Counted from the first letter of the stretch, positions 1 through 8,111 are shown. The stretch is 30,271 nucleotides of DNA from Bacillota bacterium (GCA_023435645.1 JAEYRK010000089.1:1-30271), one strand, 5' to 3'. Notes: generated by a model not told the origin, from the letters alone. Program-made: numbers and translations.

Positions 1-122
1 TCATGAGCAACCCCAGCCACTTCGATCCCAGACAGTTCCTAACTCCGGGAAGAGATTTCGTAAAGGCTCTTGTAAAGCACAAGATCACCGAGGTGCTTGG
101 TTGTTCAGGTGCTGCGAAATAA
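1..122 (+). CDS. fba: Class II fructose-1,6-bisphosphate aldolase, C-terminal fragment
   Basis: The frame that stops with TAA at 120-122 is open to the left edge and encodes a 39-residue tail from position 3: ...FDPRQFLTPGRDFVKALVKHKI...LGCSGAAK. The pattern of DPR, FLTP, a helix ending in KHKI and then VLG is typical of the C-terminus of class II (zinc) fructose-bisphosphate aldolases of clostridia, which cleave fructose-1,6-bisphosphate to dihydroxyacetone phosphate and glyceraldehyde-3-phosphate in glycolysis. Only the end of the gene is present, so no catalytic residue can be checked. It is closed off by a terminator and is therefore probably not part of the sugar operon that follows. Confidence 0.8.
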   Translation, partial: MSNPSHFDPRQFLTPGRDFVKALVKHKITEVLGCSGAAK

Positions 123-165
123 CATAGGTTTATCAATGCGATATAAAGAATAATAAAAATAGAAG

Positions 166-204
166 GCTGAGATCCTGGAGAAGAACCAGAATCTCAGCTT
201 TTTT
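166..204 (+). terminator. Rho-independent terminator after fba
   Basis: GCTGAGAT-C-CTGG (166-178) pairs with CCAG-A-ATCTCAGC (186-198) around a short loop and is followed directly by six T residues. This is a classical intrinsic terminator, placed 44 bases after the aldolase stop codon. Confidence 0.9.
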
Positions 205-311
205 GATTGCGCTTCCTACTGTTGACCATTAGGATAAGTGTCTCATCTGATTGGGTTTCCAATAGGCCCATGACACCCTTGGCACAAATTATGAGGGAAT
301 AGGATTAGCAG

Positions 312-340
312 TTGACAAATACGAATCATGGGTATATAAT
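312..340 (+). promoter_or_regulatory. Sigma-A promoter of the sugar operon
   Basis: A consensus -35 TTGACA (312-317) and a consensus -10 TATAAT (335-340) are separated by exactly 17 bases. The expected start of transcription falls near 347, inside the operator described next. It gives an untranslated leader of about 150 bases before the LacI-type regulator gene. It is the only strong promoter I see for the plus-strand genes up to 18586. Confidence 0.85.
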
Positions 341-346
341 TTGAAA

Positions 347-360
347 TGTAAACGCTTACA
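347..360 (+). promoter_or_regulatory. LacI/cre-type operator O1
   Basis: TGTAAACGCTTACA with flanking A on each side fits the cre consensus WTGNAANCGNWWNCAW at every position. It begins six bases after the -10 box, where a bound repressor would block initiation. An identical 14-mer occurs at 3515-3528. Either CcpA or the adjacent LacI-family protein could be the ligand; the second copy within the same operon favours a local regulator, but this is inference. Confidence 0.75.
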
Positions 361-467
361 AATCAAATATTGAAAAGAAATATGCAATTTATCTAATATT
401 GAGAGTAAATATAACTTAAAATATACAAAGTAAATAATAAAACAATAAAAATCAAATACTAAAGCAA

Positions 468-482
468 ATAAAACGTTTTCAT
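468..482 (+). promoter_or_regulatory. Possible second operator half, AAAACGTTTT palindrome
   Basis: A perfect 10-base palindrome AAAACGTTTT (471-480) followed by CAT lies just before the ribosome binding site of the regulator gene. The right half (CG, four T, CAT) agrees with the cre/LacI-family consensus, while the left half lacks the TG. It could be an auxiliary site for autorepression, 122 bases from O1 centre to centre. Confidence 0.4.
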
Positions 483-498
483 ACAGGGAGGTGTAAGG

Positions 499-1524
499 GT
501 GGCCACAATTAAGGACATTGCCAGGGAAGCAGGGGTATCTCTTGCTACGGTATCGAGAGTGATCAATCATATGAATAACGTCAGTGATGAAGTCAGGGAA
601 CGGGTGGAGGAAGTAATCGTAAGGTTAGGGTACAATCCGAACAATGCGGCAAGATCACTGGCAAAGAGGAAAACCAATACCATCGGAGTGATTGTAAATA
701 ATCTTCATGATCCCTTCTTCCATGATCTGATCAAGGGCTTTGAGTATGGAGCCCAGAACACCAGCTATAATGTGGTATTTTGCAGTGTTCTCGGCGGTGA
801 TGTGGATATGAAGGAACGATACATCAAATACCTTACCAATGGTGTTGTGGATGCTGTCGTACTTTACGGCTCCTATCTGTCCGATGAGAGAATTATCAAT
901 TACCTTAAGGACTCGAATGTAAATTATGCGCTAATCGAAAATGATATTGAAGAGCTGAACTGCAATAAGCTCTTGATTGATAACTACAACGGTTCCAGAA
1001 ATGCAGTGGAATATCTGATTTCTAGGGGACATAGGAATATTGCTTACATCTGTGGCAATCCGAATAAAAAGGTTTCGGTGGAACGTCTGAATGGTTATCT
1101 GGATGCAATGCATAAAAACAATCTGAACATATCCGACGGTTTTATTCAATATACAAATGCAGACTACCATTCGGGCTATGAGAAGATGGAGTATTTGATG
1201 AGCTTGCAAACAAAGCGTCCTACCGCAGTATACTGTGCGGATGATGCGATCGCTTCCAAAGCCGTTATGGCTGCCCTTGATATGGGAATCGGAATTCCGG
1301 AGCAGGTATCAATTATGGGCTTTGATAATCAGACAGTATTACCGGATGGCTATAAGGGACCCGGTATCACCTCGGTAGCTCAACCGCTATATGAAATCGG
1401 TGTGGAGAGCATCCAGCTACTGGCCAGACAATTGGATGACAAGGACAGCTCAGAAATGATCCGCAAGGTATATGATACCTATATCGTGGAGGGTGAGACT
1501 GTAAAACGAATACTACTGAATTAG
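499..1524 (+). CDS. LacI-family transcriptional regulator of the sugar operon
   Basis: The 341-residue protein has the N-terminal LacI helix-turn-helix (TIKDIAREAGVSLATVSRV, about residues 3-21), the hinge region ending LGYNPNNAARSLAKRKTNTIGVI, and a periplasmic-binding-protein-like effector domain to the end. The length is normal for the family. The start is GTG at 499, chosen because an AGGGAGGTG ribosome binding site precedes it and because the HTH begins at residue 3. It is the first gene of the operon, lies behind a consensus promoter and operator, and is followed nine bases later by the SDR gene, so it is probably autoregulated and responds to a sugar or pathway intermediate. The ligand cannot be read from the sequence. 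CcpA itself is unlikely given the local position. Confidence 0.93.
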   Translation: MATIKDIAREAGVSLATVSRVINHMNNVSDEVRERVEEVIVRLGYNPNNAARSLAKRKTNTIGVIVNNLHDPFFHDLIKGFEYGAQNTSYNVVFCSVLGGDVDMKERYIKYLTNGVVDAVVLYGSYLSDERIINYLKDSNVNYALIENDIEELNCNKLLIDNYNGSRNAVEYLISRGHRNIAYICGNPNKKVSVERLNGYLDAMHKNNLNISDGFIQYTNADYHSGYEKMEYLMSLQTKRPTAVYCADDAIASKAVMAALDMGIGIPEQVSIMGFDNQTVLPDGYKGPGITSVAQPLYEIGVESIQLLARQLDDKDSSEMIRKVYDTYIVEGETVKRILLN

Positions 1525-1533
1525 GAGGACAGC

Positions 1534-2319
1534 ATGAATTATTCTAGGCTACTGGAAGGGAAATACGCAGTGATTACTACGGGTGCCAGAGGCATCGGAA
1601 AAGCAATAGCAAGGCTATTCGCTGAGCATGGTGCGGTGGTAGCGATTGGTGGAAGAAACCATTCAGCCCTGGAGGACACTATGGAGGAGCTGGAAAAAAT
1701 CAGCCCCCAGTCAAAGGGCTTTTACTGTGATCTTGGGAAGAAAGCAGACGTGGATGCTTTCTGTCAGGATATCCTTGCACACTTTGGCAGAGTCGATATT
1801 CTGGTGAATACGGTGGGAATCAATCATCATATCATTACCCACGAGGTCGAGGAAGCCGAGCTTCAGCAATTGTTTGAGACCAATTACTTCAGCGGTTTCC
1901 GCTGTGCCAAATACTTTTTACCGGGAATGGTGGAGAGGAGACAGGGAAACATTATAAACATTTCCTCCATCCACGGGGAACAGACCATGCCTGGATATAT
2001 GATGTATGCCAGTACGAAGGGTGCAATGAATGCCGCTACTAGAGCCATGGCACTGGATTATGCTCAGTATGGCATTAGAGCGAATGTTCTGGCACCGGGC
2101 CTAATTATGAGTGATGTCATCATGGAAGAGGTAGAAGCCTGTAAAACGGAGCAGGAAAGAAAAGAGCTTCTGGAGCTATTTGACCGGATGCAGCCCTTAC
2201 CTCCAGGCAAAATGGAGGATATTGCTAATGCGGCCTTGTATCTAGCCAGTGATATGTCGGCTTATATCACCGGCCAGACGATTCTTGCTGATGGCGGCGC
2301 AAGCATTAAGGCTCATTAA
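1534..2319 (+). CDS. Short-chain dehydrogenase/reductase (SDR), likely sugar dehydrogenase
   Basis: This 261-residue classical SDR has the cofactor-binding TGARGIG motif (T16-G22), NTVG in place of the usual NNAG (92-95), and the catalytic tetrad N117, S145, Y158 and K162 (YASTK). The C-terminal region keeps the usual PG, then a segment ending ITGQTILADGG. R41 after the second beta strand (GGRN) is compatible with NADP(H) use, but this is weak evidence. It oxidises or reduces an alcohol or hemiacetal group with NAD(P). Between a LacI regulator and a SelA/DgaE-like enzyme, and in an operon with a lactonase, a role as aldose 1-dehydrogenase making a lactone is plausible. A gluconate-5-dehydrogenase or KduD-like role is the main alternative. 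Confidence 0.85.
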   Translation: MNYSRLLEGKYAVITTGARGIGKAIARLFAEHGAVVAIGGRNHSALEDTMEELEKISPQSKGFYCDLGKKADVDAFCQDILAHFGRVDILVNTVGINHHIITHEVEEAELQQLFETNYFSGFRCAKYFLPGMVERRQGNIINISSIHGEQTMPGYMMYASTKGAMNAATRAMALDYAQYGIRANVLAPGLIMSDVIMEEVEACKTEQERKELLELFDRMQPLPPGKMEDIANAALYLASDMSAYITGQTILADGGASIKAH

Positions 2320-2343
2320 GAAGAGACAGACAGGGAGAGTATT

Positions 2344-3453
2344 ATGAGTTTTTACGAAGAGCTTGGGATTACACGATATATCAATGCCCATGATACCTAT
2401 ACGGTGTATGGTGGCAGCAGGATGTCAGAGCGTACACTAAAGGCGATGAGAGAAGCAGCGGCAAGCTTTGTTGACATGGAGGAGCTGCAGGACAGCTTAG
2501 GGAAAGCCATCGCCCGATTGACGAGGAATGAGAGCGCGTTTGTGTGTAACGGAGCTGCAGGTGGATTATTACTATGTGCTGCTGTATGCATGACCGAAGG
2601 AGATTTGTTCAGGTACAGCAGATTACCCGATACAACAAACTTGAAGAATGAAATCATCATTATGAGGAGTCAGCGGAATGCTTATGATAAAGCGGTGGAA
2701 GCCAGCGGTGCGAAAATTATTGAAATCGGCGATGCTGATGAAACCCTGGCTTATGACCTGGAAGGTAATATCAATGAACGGACAGCGGCTGTGTTTTATT
2801 TTGAATCCTTACATTTTAAAAGAGCATCCATGCCGTTAGAGCAGGTTATCAATATCGCCCATAAGCATCAGGTCCCTGTCGTGGTAGATGCCGCAGCGCA
2901 GCTGCCACCAGTTGAAAATCTGTGGAAATTCACGGACATGGGAGCGGATTTGGTGGTGTTCAGTGGAGGTAAGACCCTGTGTGGGCCCCAGGATAGTGGA
3001 TTGATTCTCGGAAAAGAGAAGTATATCAGTATCTGCCGGCAATTTGGAGCGCCTGCCCATGGCATATGCAGGAGTAGTAAGGTGTCCAGGGAAGCGATGG
3101 CAGGGCTCTATCAGGCACTGAAGGAATTTGTATCCCTGGATTTTGATAGCTGGGAGCGGGCCTTATATGACAGATGTATAAGACTTTCGAAGTTAATGGA
3201 CAATACCGGAGTATTTGTAACCAGCATTATAGACTATGGTCCGGTAGGTCAGAGGTATCCGAGAGTCTTTGGAAAAATAAAGGACGGTACTTCCGTACAT
3301 ACCATCCGTGAGCTTATGCTGCTCAGACGTATTTATATTGGGGTAGAGTCGCGGGAGAATTCCATTTACTTCAGTCCGCTAAACCTTACGGAGGAAGAAA
3401 CCGATCAGGTTGGCAAGGCTCTTCTTGAGGTATTGCAGGAAATAAAAAAATAA
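2344..3453 (+). CDS. SelA/DgaE-like PLP-dependent enzyme, possible D-glucosaminate ammonia-lyase
   Basis: The 369-residue protein belongs to the PLP fold type I SelA-like family, which includes the D-glucosaminate-6-phosphate ammonia-lyase DgaE. Visible features are an N-terminal IN.HDTYTVYGGSRMSE segment, the NGAAGGLLL loop (about 69-77), the PLP-ring aspartate in VVVDAAAQLPP, and the Schiff-base lysine K210 in VFSGGKTLCGPQ. The length matches DgaE-type proteins. Such enzymes remove an amino group from a 2-amino sugar acid by elimination through an enamine/imine product. The operon also encodes two RidA-like proteins and a D-aminoacylase-type enzyme, which suits a 2-amino-2-deoxy sugar acid as substrate. 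Whether that substrate is phosphorylated cannot be seen. An aldolase-type or other elimination reaction is an alternative. Confidence 0.75.
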   Translation: MSFYEELGITRYINAHDTYTVYGGSRMSERTLKAMREAAASFVDMEELQDSLGKAIARLTRNESAFVCNGAAGGLLLCAAVCMTEGDLFRYSRLPDTTNLKNEIIIMRSQRNAYDKAVEASGAKIIEIGDADETLAYDLEGNINERTAAVFYFESLHFKRASMPLEQVINIAHKHQVPVVVDAAAQLPPVENLWKFTDMGADLVVFSGGKTLCGPQDSGLILGKEKYISICRQFGAPAHGICRSSKVSREAMAGLYQALKEFVSLDFDSWERALYDRCIRLSKLMDNTGVFVTSIIDYGPVGQRYPRVFGKIKDGTSVHTIRELMLLRRIYIGVESRENSIYFSPLNLTEEETDQVGKALLEVLQEIKK

Positions 3454-3480
3454 CCGGGAGTAGCCGATCAGGGGGATCAT

Positions 3481-3494
3481 TTTCTTATAAGAAA
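3481..3494. repeat. Perfect 14-base palindrome before operator O2
   Basis: TTTCTTATAAGAAA reads the same on both strands. It lies 28 bases after the preceding stop codon and 20 bases before operator O2. It could be a protein-binding site or a small AT-rich hairpin; there is no T-tract to make it a terminator. Confidence 0.45.
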
Positions 3495-3514
3495 GGGGCC
3501 TCTGCACGAAAATA

Positions 3515-3528
3515 TGTAAACGCTTACA
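3515..3528 (+). promoter_or_regulatory. LacI/cre-type operator O2, identical to O1
   Basis: TGTAAACGCTTACA, the same 14 bases as O1, with A before it and A after it. It sits in the 98-base gap before the AGE epimerase gene, immediately upstream of its ribosome binding site. No convincing -35/-10 pair is seen next to it, so it may act as a roadblock, as a looping partner for O1, or on a weak promoter I cannot identify. Confidence 0.7.
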
Positions 3529-3551
3529 ATTGGAGAAAGGAGGGACGATAC

Positions 3552-4811
3552 TTGGAATATGTAAATAATGTCAATCATTGCTGTAAAATGGCTAACAAAA
3601 ACAGTAATTTCCACCAAAAACATCAGCATGAATTAGAATCACTTCGTGAGTTTTATAGGAAAACGCTTACAGAAGATGTCATTCCCTTTTGGGAAAGCAG
3701 GATTCTGGATCAGGAGCAGGGAGGATACTATAACTGCTTTGACCGGTCAGGCGTATTGGAGCGTGATGTGAAGTGTGGCTGGTTTTTGGGTAGAGATATC
3801 TATACCTTCGCCCGTCTCTACAATGAATTTGAGAAAAACCCGGAATGGCTTAGGCTTTCAGAAGAGGGAGTAAGCTTTTTGAAAGAAAAAGCATATATGG
3901 GGAATGGTCGCTTTGCCCAGATGATGTCCCGAAACGGTGAAATTATCAATGGATCCATATCCATCTTTACGGATCATTTCGCTGTAAAGGGTTTCTATGA
4001 ATACATCCTAGCATCAGGAAAGGAGGAATGCATTCCCTTTGCCAAGGATCTGACTGACCGGCTGTTTGCCAATGTGCAGGCACCGGAGGTGTTGATTCAG
4101 GAGGGGGTACAAGAGGGATTTAAGAAGCATGCGATCAATTTCATGACCTTGCTGCTTGCGTTGGAAAGCAGAAAGCTCTTTGGCGATACCTATCTTAAGG
4201 TTCTAGAGCAATGTGTTGAAAGCTCCTTATATGAGTTTGCCAATGAGAAGTACAAAGCAGTTTTCGAGGTAATCAGAGAAGACGGCTCTGCTTATCCAGA
4301 GGGTGAGGGCAGATTGGTGGACCCGGGTCACGGTTTGGAGGCTATGTGGTTCTGCATGAAGGCCGGTCTGGAATGCAACAGGAGGGATTGGATTGACAGA
4401 GCATCAGAAGCCATAGACTGGCTGATTGACCGGTGCTATGACGAAGTCTATGGGGGCTTCGTGCAGATGACCTATGTCGATGGGGAGTCCACTGAAGGTA
4501 ATTATGTGTTGTATGATGATATTCAGGTACCCTTTGATGCAAAGATCTGGTGGATACAGGCTGAGGCATTGGTTGCACTGGGAATGAGTGCTTTGCTTAC
4601 AGAAAATGAAAAGCACTATGAATATTTTACTAAGCTGCATCACTATACCGAGAAATATTTCCACGACAGGGAATATGGGGAATGGTACAGCTACTTGTAC
4701 CGAAATGGAACTATCCTTAGCGATAAGAAGGGCACCGTATTAAAGGGACCCTATCATGTTCCACGCTGCATGCTGGAATTAGTTCAGCTTATGGATGGAT
4801 ACTTAAGATGA
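3552..4811 (+). CDS. AGE-family sugar 2-epimerase/isomerase
   Basis: The 419-residue protein matches the N-acylglucosamine 2-epimerase (AGE) superfamily, an (alpha/alpha)6-barrel fold of about 390-430 residues. Conserved features are the early FWE....D.E.GGYYNCFDR segment, DPGHGLEAMWF with H260, and the C-terminal KGPYHVPRCM with H402; these histidines correspond to conserved active-site positions of the family. The TTG start at 3552 is chosen because an AGGAGG lies eight bases upstream; the first ATG (codon 13) has no good site. Family members interconvert GlcNAc/ManNAc, mannose/glucose, mannose/fructose or cellobiose/glucosylmannose, and the sequence alone does not decide. Next to a beta-mannosidase-like gene and a ROK kinase, a mannose-converting role fits well. 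Operator O2 directly precedes it. Confidence 0.85.
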   Translation: MEYVNNVNHCCKMANKNSNFHQKHQHELESLREFYRKTLTEDVIPFWESRILDQEQGGYYNCFDRSGVLERDVKCGWFLGRDIYTFARLYNEFEKNPEWLRLSEEGVSFLKEKAYMGNGRFAQMMSRNGEIINGSISIFTDHFAVKGFYEYILASGKEECIPFAKDLTDRLFANVQAPEVLIQEGVQEGFKKHAINFMTLLLALESRKLFGDTYLKVLEQCVESSLYEFANEKYKAVFEVIREDGSAYPEGEGRLVDPGHGLEAMWFCMKAGLECNRRDWIDRASEAIDWLIDRCYDEVYGGFVQMTYVDGESTEGNYVLYDDIQVPFDAKIWWIQAEALVALGMSALLTENEKHYEYFTKLHHYTEKYFHDREYGEWYSYLYRNGTILSDKKGTVLKGPYHVPRCMLELVQLMDGYLR

Positions 4812-4824
4812 AACTGTCGGTTAT

Positions 4825-4840
4825 CCCAATTTCAATTGGG
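4825..4840. repeat. 16-base dyad between epimerase and binding-protein genes
   Basis: CCCAATT-TC-AATTGGG is a perfect 7-base inverted repeat just after the epimerase stop codon and 29 bases before the binding-protein start. No T-tract follows. It may be a small intercistronic hairpin or a binding site. Confidence 0.4.
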
Positions 4841-4869
4841 CCAATTATAAAGTAGTAAGGAGGTATTTT

Positions 4870-6186
4870 ATGAAAGGGAAGATGAGGTTTATAGCATTAT
4901 TATTAACAGTGGTTATGACAATGGGGTTATTAGCAGGCTGCGGCAAGAAGGATGCTGGAGATGCAAACAATGACAAATCCGATCAGAAGAAGACCGAGGA
5001 TCAGGCAAAGAAAGAGGATCAGGGACAAACAGGGGAAACGGTAACGATTGAGTGGTGGACACCGAACTGGGATGAGAAGGAAAGCCGTGAAATGGTAGAG
5101 GAATTCACCGCGAAGAATCCCAATATTAAGGTCAATCTGGTTATAACCGAGTGGGATACCTATAAGAGCAAAATTACTGCTGCTATTTCAACAAAAAATG
5201 CCCCCCAGTTATATACCGTTCTGACAACTGATGTTGCTCAATTTGCTAAATTGGGATTATTATCCCCACTGAATGACCTGGGAGCACAGGCAGGAATTAA
5301 TTTTGATGACAGCCTGAAGGCGGCGCTTGAAATCTGTACAGTGGATGGAAAAGTTTATGGTATTCCGTTCAGACATGACGGCTCCGGCGTATGGTATAAC
5401 ATCGATATGCTGAAAGCAGCAGGCTATGACGCATTCCCTACTACCTGGAATGAGCTGAATGAGCTGAGCGCAAAGCTGGTGGAAAACGGTATCATTGAGT
5501 ACGCTCATGCTTGGCCTTTGGGCAATCAAGCCAATGCGGTTACCAGATTGGTACAGCAGCTATATTCCAATAATGGTAATGTCCTTAGTGCAGATGAGAA
5601 GGAATGCTTATTAGACAGCCCGGAAGCGATCCAGGCCTTAACGAATATCTGTGATACGCTTGTGAAGGGATATGCTTCTCCGAGCAGCCTTGAGATGGAC
5701 AATACGATTTTGCGTGACACCTTCGGTGCAGGTAAGCTGGCATTTTATATCGGAGGACCCTTTGATGCATCAACCCTGGAGACTGAGTATCCGGATTTAA
5801 ACTTTGCATCAGCAGTGATCCCCGGAAAGGATGGCATGGGATGTACAACCTCCAACGGTTGGACCATCTGCCTTGCTGAGAACACAGAAAACAAGGAAGC
5901 AGCTGCCTTATTCCTTCAGTACTTAACATTACCCGAGAACCAGGCAAGACTTACAGATTCCTTCCCTGCCAGCTATACAGCAATTGAGTATGAGCAGTTC
6001 TCAACAGATAATTTAAAGCCGTTCGCAGCTCAGCTGGAGAATTCCAAACCCGAGCCTGCCTATGCACAGTGGGCTGAGATGGAACCGATTATCTTCAATT
6101 ACATGCAGTATGCGTTATCCGGAACTATGACACCGGAGGATGCATGTAAAGCAATGAAGACAGACATTGATGCGATACTTAACTAA
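4870..6186 (+). CDS. CUT1-type sugar ABC transporter substrate-binding lipoprotein
   Basis: The 438-residue protein begins with a lipoprotein signal peptide (basic start, hydrophobic core, LLAGC with the lipidated cysteine at C24), then a charged, low-complexity linker rich in K, D and Q (about 27-55). The mature part, starting VTIEWWTPNWDEKE, is a family 1 extracellular solute-binding protein. It would be anchored outside the membrane and deliver an oligosaccharide to the two permeases encoded next. The ATG at 4870 follows AAGGAGG. The tryptophan- and tyrosine-rich sites expected for stacking on sugars are present (GVWYN, TTWNEL, NGWTICL), but the sugar cannot be named from these. A 12-base hairpin separates it from the permease genes. 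Confidence 0.92.
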   Translation: MKGKMRFIALLLTVVMTMGLLAGCGKKDAGDANNDKSDQKKTEDQAKKEDQGQTGETVTIEWWTPNWDEKESREMVEEFTAKNPNIKVNLVITEWDTYKSKITAAISTKNAPQLYTVLTTDVAQFAKLGLLSPLNDLGAQAGINFDDSLKAALEICTVDGKVYGIPFRHDGSGVWYNIDMLKAAGYDAFPTTWNELNELSAKLVENGIIEYAHAWPLGNQANAVTRLVQQLYSNNGNVLSADEKECLLDSPEAIQALTNICDTLVKGYASPSSLEMDNTILRDTFGAGKLAFYIGGPFDASTLETEYPDLNFASAVIPGKDGMGCTTSNGWTICLAENTENKEAAALFLQYLTLPENQARLTDSFPASYTAIEYEQFSTDNLKPFAAQLENSKPEPAYAQWAEMEPIIFNYMQYALSGTMTPEDACKAMKTDIDAILN

Positions 6187-6224
6187 GCTTTGAGCATTTG
6201 GCGATAACCGAGTAAAAAAAATAC

Positions 6225-6257
6225 AGGTTACAGTCTTCGTTCGGGAGACTGTAACCT
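6225..6257 (+). other. Intercistronic 12-bp hairpin between binding protein and permease genes
   Basis: AGGTTACAGTCT (6225-6236) and AGACTGTAACCT (6246-6257) are perfect inverted repeats around a nine-base loop. On the plus strand no T-tract follows, so it is probably not a terminator for this operon; an A-tract before it would give a T-tract on the minus strand. Such stems after binding-protein genes commonly protect the upstream mRNA from 3' exonucleases and raise binding protein over permease. That role is inferred here. Confidence 0.7.
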
Positions 6258-6281
6258 CCCTATAAGATGCGGGGAGGAACG

Positions 6282-7151
6282 ATGAAGAAATTACGTTTGA
6301 GTAAGGATGAAAAGAAAGCAATCATTTACTTGCTGCCAGGATTTATTGTCACAGCTTTACTGATCATTTATCCGCTGTACTATATTATTAGTATGAGCTT
6401 TAGTAATAATGGAATTAATCAAAGTGGCTTTGCCGGCTTTGATAATTATTTGAAATTATTCAAAAATCCACAGTTTTCCAGAGCCATGGTGAATACAGCC
6501 AAGTTTACGGCTTTCTCTGTGGCAGGTGCATATATCGTAGGTTTTATCTTAGCCTTAGCGATTAATCGAAAGAGTGTGAAATGGAAGGGGATGTGGAGAA
6601 GTGTTATCTTCATTTCCTGGATTATACCTGGTGTAGTAAAAGCAACCTCCTGGAAGTGGCTATATCGGACGGATGGAGGGATGTTTAATCATATCCTGGA
6701 AACCATAGGGATTACCTCCGGGGATACACCATGGCTGACAAGTCCGAAGTATGCAATGTGGGCTATTATTATTGTGCAAATCTGGGCTACAGCACCTTAT
6801 GTAATGCTGCTTATGACAGCAGGACTTCAACAGATATCAAAGGAGCTTTATGAAAGTGCAGACCTTGATGGGGCCAATTTTTTGCATAAGTTAAAATATA
6901 TTACGATCCCGCTTACCAGAGATATCACGTTTATTTGTATCTTGATGCTGCTGGTATGGGCAATCAATGAATTCTCCCTGATCTGGATTATGACCACGGG
7001 CGGGCAGAATACAACGACGCTCTCCCTATTGGTTTACAATCAGTTTAAGATGCTAAACATTAATTCAGCATCGGCCAGCGCCGTCATGCAGTTAATCGTA
7101 ACCATGGTTTTTGCAGCTTTGTATGTAAAATTATCAGTAAAGGAGGAATAA
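6282..7151 (+). CDS. Sugar ABC transporter permease (MalF/UgpA type)
   Basis: The 289-residue membrane protein has about six hydrophobic segments, the first starting IIYLLPGFIVTALLIIYPLYY, and the cytoplasmic EAA loop ELYESADLDGANFLHKLKYITIPL near the C-terminal third, which docks on the ABC ATPase. This is the MalF/UgpA side of a CUT1 importer. The ATG at 6282 is taken as start because GGGGAGG lies immediately upstream; an in-frame ATG five codons earlier overlaps that ribosome binding site. It is followed five bases after its stop by the partner permease. Confidence 0.93.
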   Translation: MKKLRLSKDEKKAIIYLLPGFIVTALLIIYPLYYIISMSFSNNGINQSGFAGFDNYLKLFKNPQFSRAMVNTAKFTAFSVAGAYIVGFILALAINRKSVKWKGMWRSVIFISWIIPGVVKATSWKWLYRTDGGMFNHILETIGITSGDTPWLTSPKYAMWAIIIVQIWATAPYVMLLMTAGLQQISKELYESADLDGANFLHKLKYITIPLTRDITFICILMLLVWAINEFSLIWIMTTGGQNTTTLSLLVYNQFKMLNINSASASAVMQLIVTMVFAALYVKLSVKEE

Positions 7152-7156
7152 GCAGG

Positions 7157-7996
7157 ATGGGTAAAAAAATACGTAGACTGTCTCCGGATATCATCATATA
7201 CATTTTTCTATTCCTGACCGTGGTACTTGTCTTTATTCCTCTTGGATGGGTCATTAGTACCTCACTTAAGCCGGAGATTGAAATATTTGCTAAACCACCC
7301 CGGTGGATCTCCGCCAATCCGACATTGTCAAGCTATCGTGATGTAATCACCAATTCTGGAATACCGAAGGCATTTCTTAACAGTATAATCATCGGGTTTA
7401 TTACCGTTATTTTATCCATTTGCTTCGGAGGAAGTGCAGGCTATGCCTTTGCCCGCTTCAAATTCCGTGGTAAGAAAATCCTGTCACTCTTTTTCCTAAT
7501 GAGCCAGATGCTACCGTTGACAGTATTGATGATACCTCTATTTTATATGATTGACGGCTGGAAAATCATTGATACAAAGATTGCGGTATCCCTGGCCCAT
7601 CTGGTAATCACCATGCCGATGGTGACCTGGATGACAAAGGGATACTTCCAGGGTATTCCAAAGGAGCTGGAGGAATCAGCCTCTGTGGATGGGTGCAATA
7701 CCTTCCAGACCTTGTACCATATCCTGCTTCCCTTATTAAAGCCGGCACTGGCTACTACAGGTATTTATGCCTTCGTATCCTCCTGGAATGAATTTGCCCT
7801 GGCAAATGTCCTGACAAGGACTGAGGCAAGTCGAACGGTGCCAATTTCCTTAAGTGAATTTTCCTCTTATTTTAAAGTGGACTGGGGCGATACCATGGCT
7901 GCGGCAGCAATCATTACATTGCCTATTATTATCCTCTTTATGTTGGTGCAAAAGCACTTTGTGGAGGGTTTGACTGCAGGGGCTGTTAAGGGCTAA
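7157..7996 (+). CDS. Sugar ABC transporter permease (MalG/UgpE type)
   Basis: The 279-residue membrane protein starts MGKKIRRLSPDIIIYIFLFLT and shows six membrane segments, a typical TSLKP motif after the first one, and the EAA loop ELEESASVDGCNTFQTLYHILLPLLKP. The C-terminal FVEGLTAGAVKG is characteristic of the MalG/UgpE group. It forms the import channel with the preceding permease. No ATPase gene follows or precedes it in the window; many Firmicutes CUT1 importers borrow a shared MsmX/MsmK-type ATPase encoded elsewhere. A 115-base gap without a recognisable terminator or promoter separates it from the next gene. Confidence 0.93.
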   Translation: MGKKIRRLSPDIIIYIFLFLTVVLVFIPLGWVISTSLKPEIEIFAKPPRWISANPTLSSYRDVITNSGIPKAFLNSIIIGFITVILSICFGGSAGYAFARFKFRGKKILSLFFLMSQMLPLTVLMIPLFYMIDGWKIIDTKIAVSLAHLVITMPMVTWMTKGYFQGIPKELEESASVDGCNTFQTLYHILLPLLKPALATTGIYAFVSSWNEFALANVLTRTEASRTVPISLSEFSSYFKVDWGDTMAAAAIITLPIIILFMLVQKHFVEGLTAGAVKG

Positions 7997-8111
7997 GGGC
8001 AAATTGCTGCGAAGCTTATCAGCTCAATGCAAGGTACATAAAAGCTACTTGGATGATTTGATCAGAGATTCAAAATTCTAGAAACTATCATAATTTAAGG
8101 AGGAAATAAAA

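Noticed and set aside
3658..3673. Third operator-like match (AACGCTTACA) inside the epimerase gene
   Set aside because: It shares ten bases with the operators but has two mismatches to the cre consensus, is inside coding sequence and lies 143 bases from O2, so chance is likely.
5585..5947. 120-residue minus-strand open frame inside the sugar-binding protein gene
   Set aside because: It is antisense to a well-supported gene, with a composition unlike real proteins of the window and no recognisable motif.
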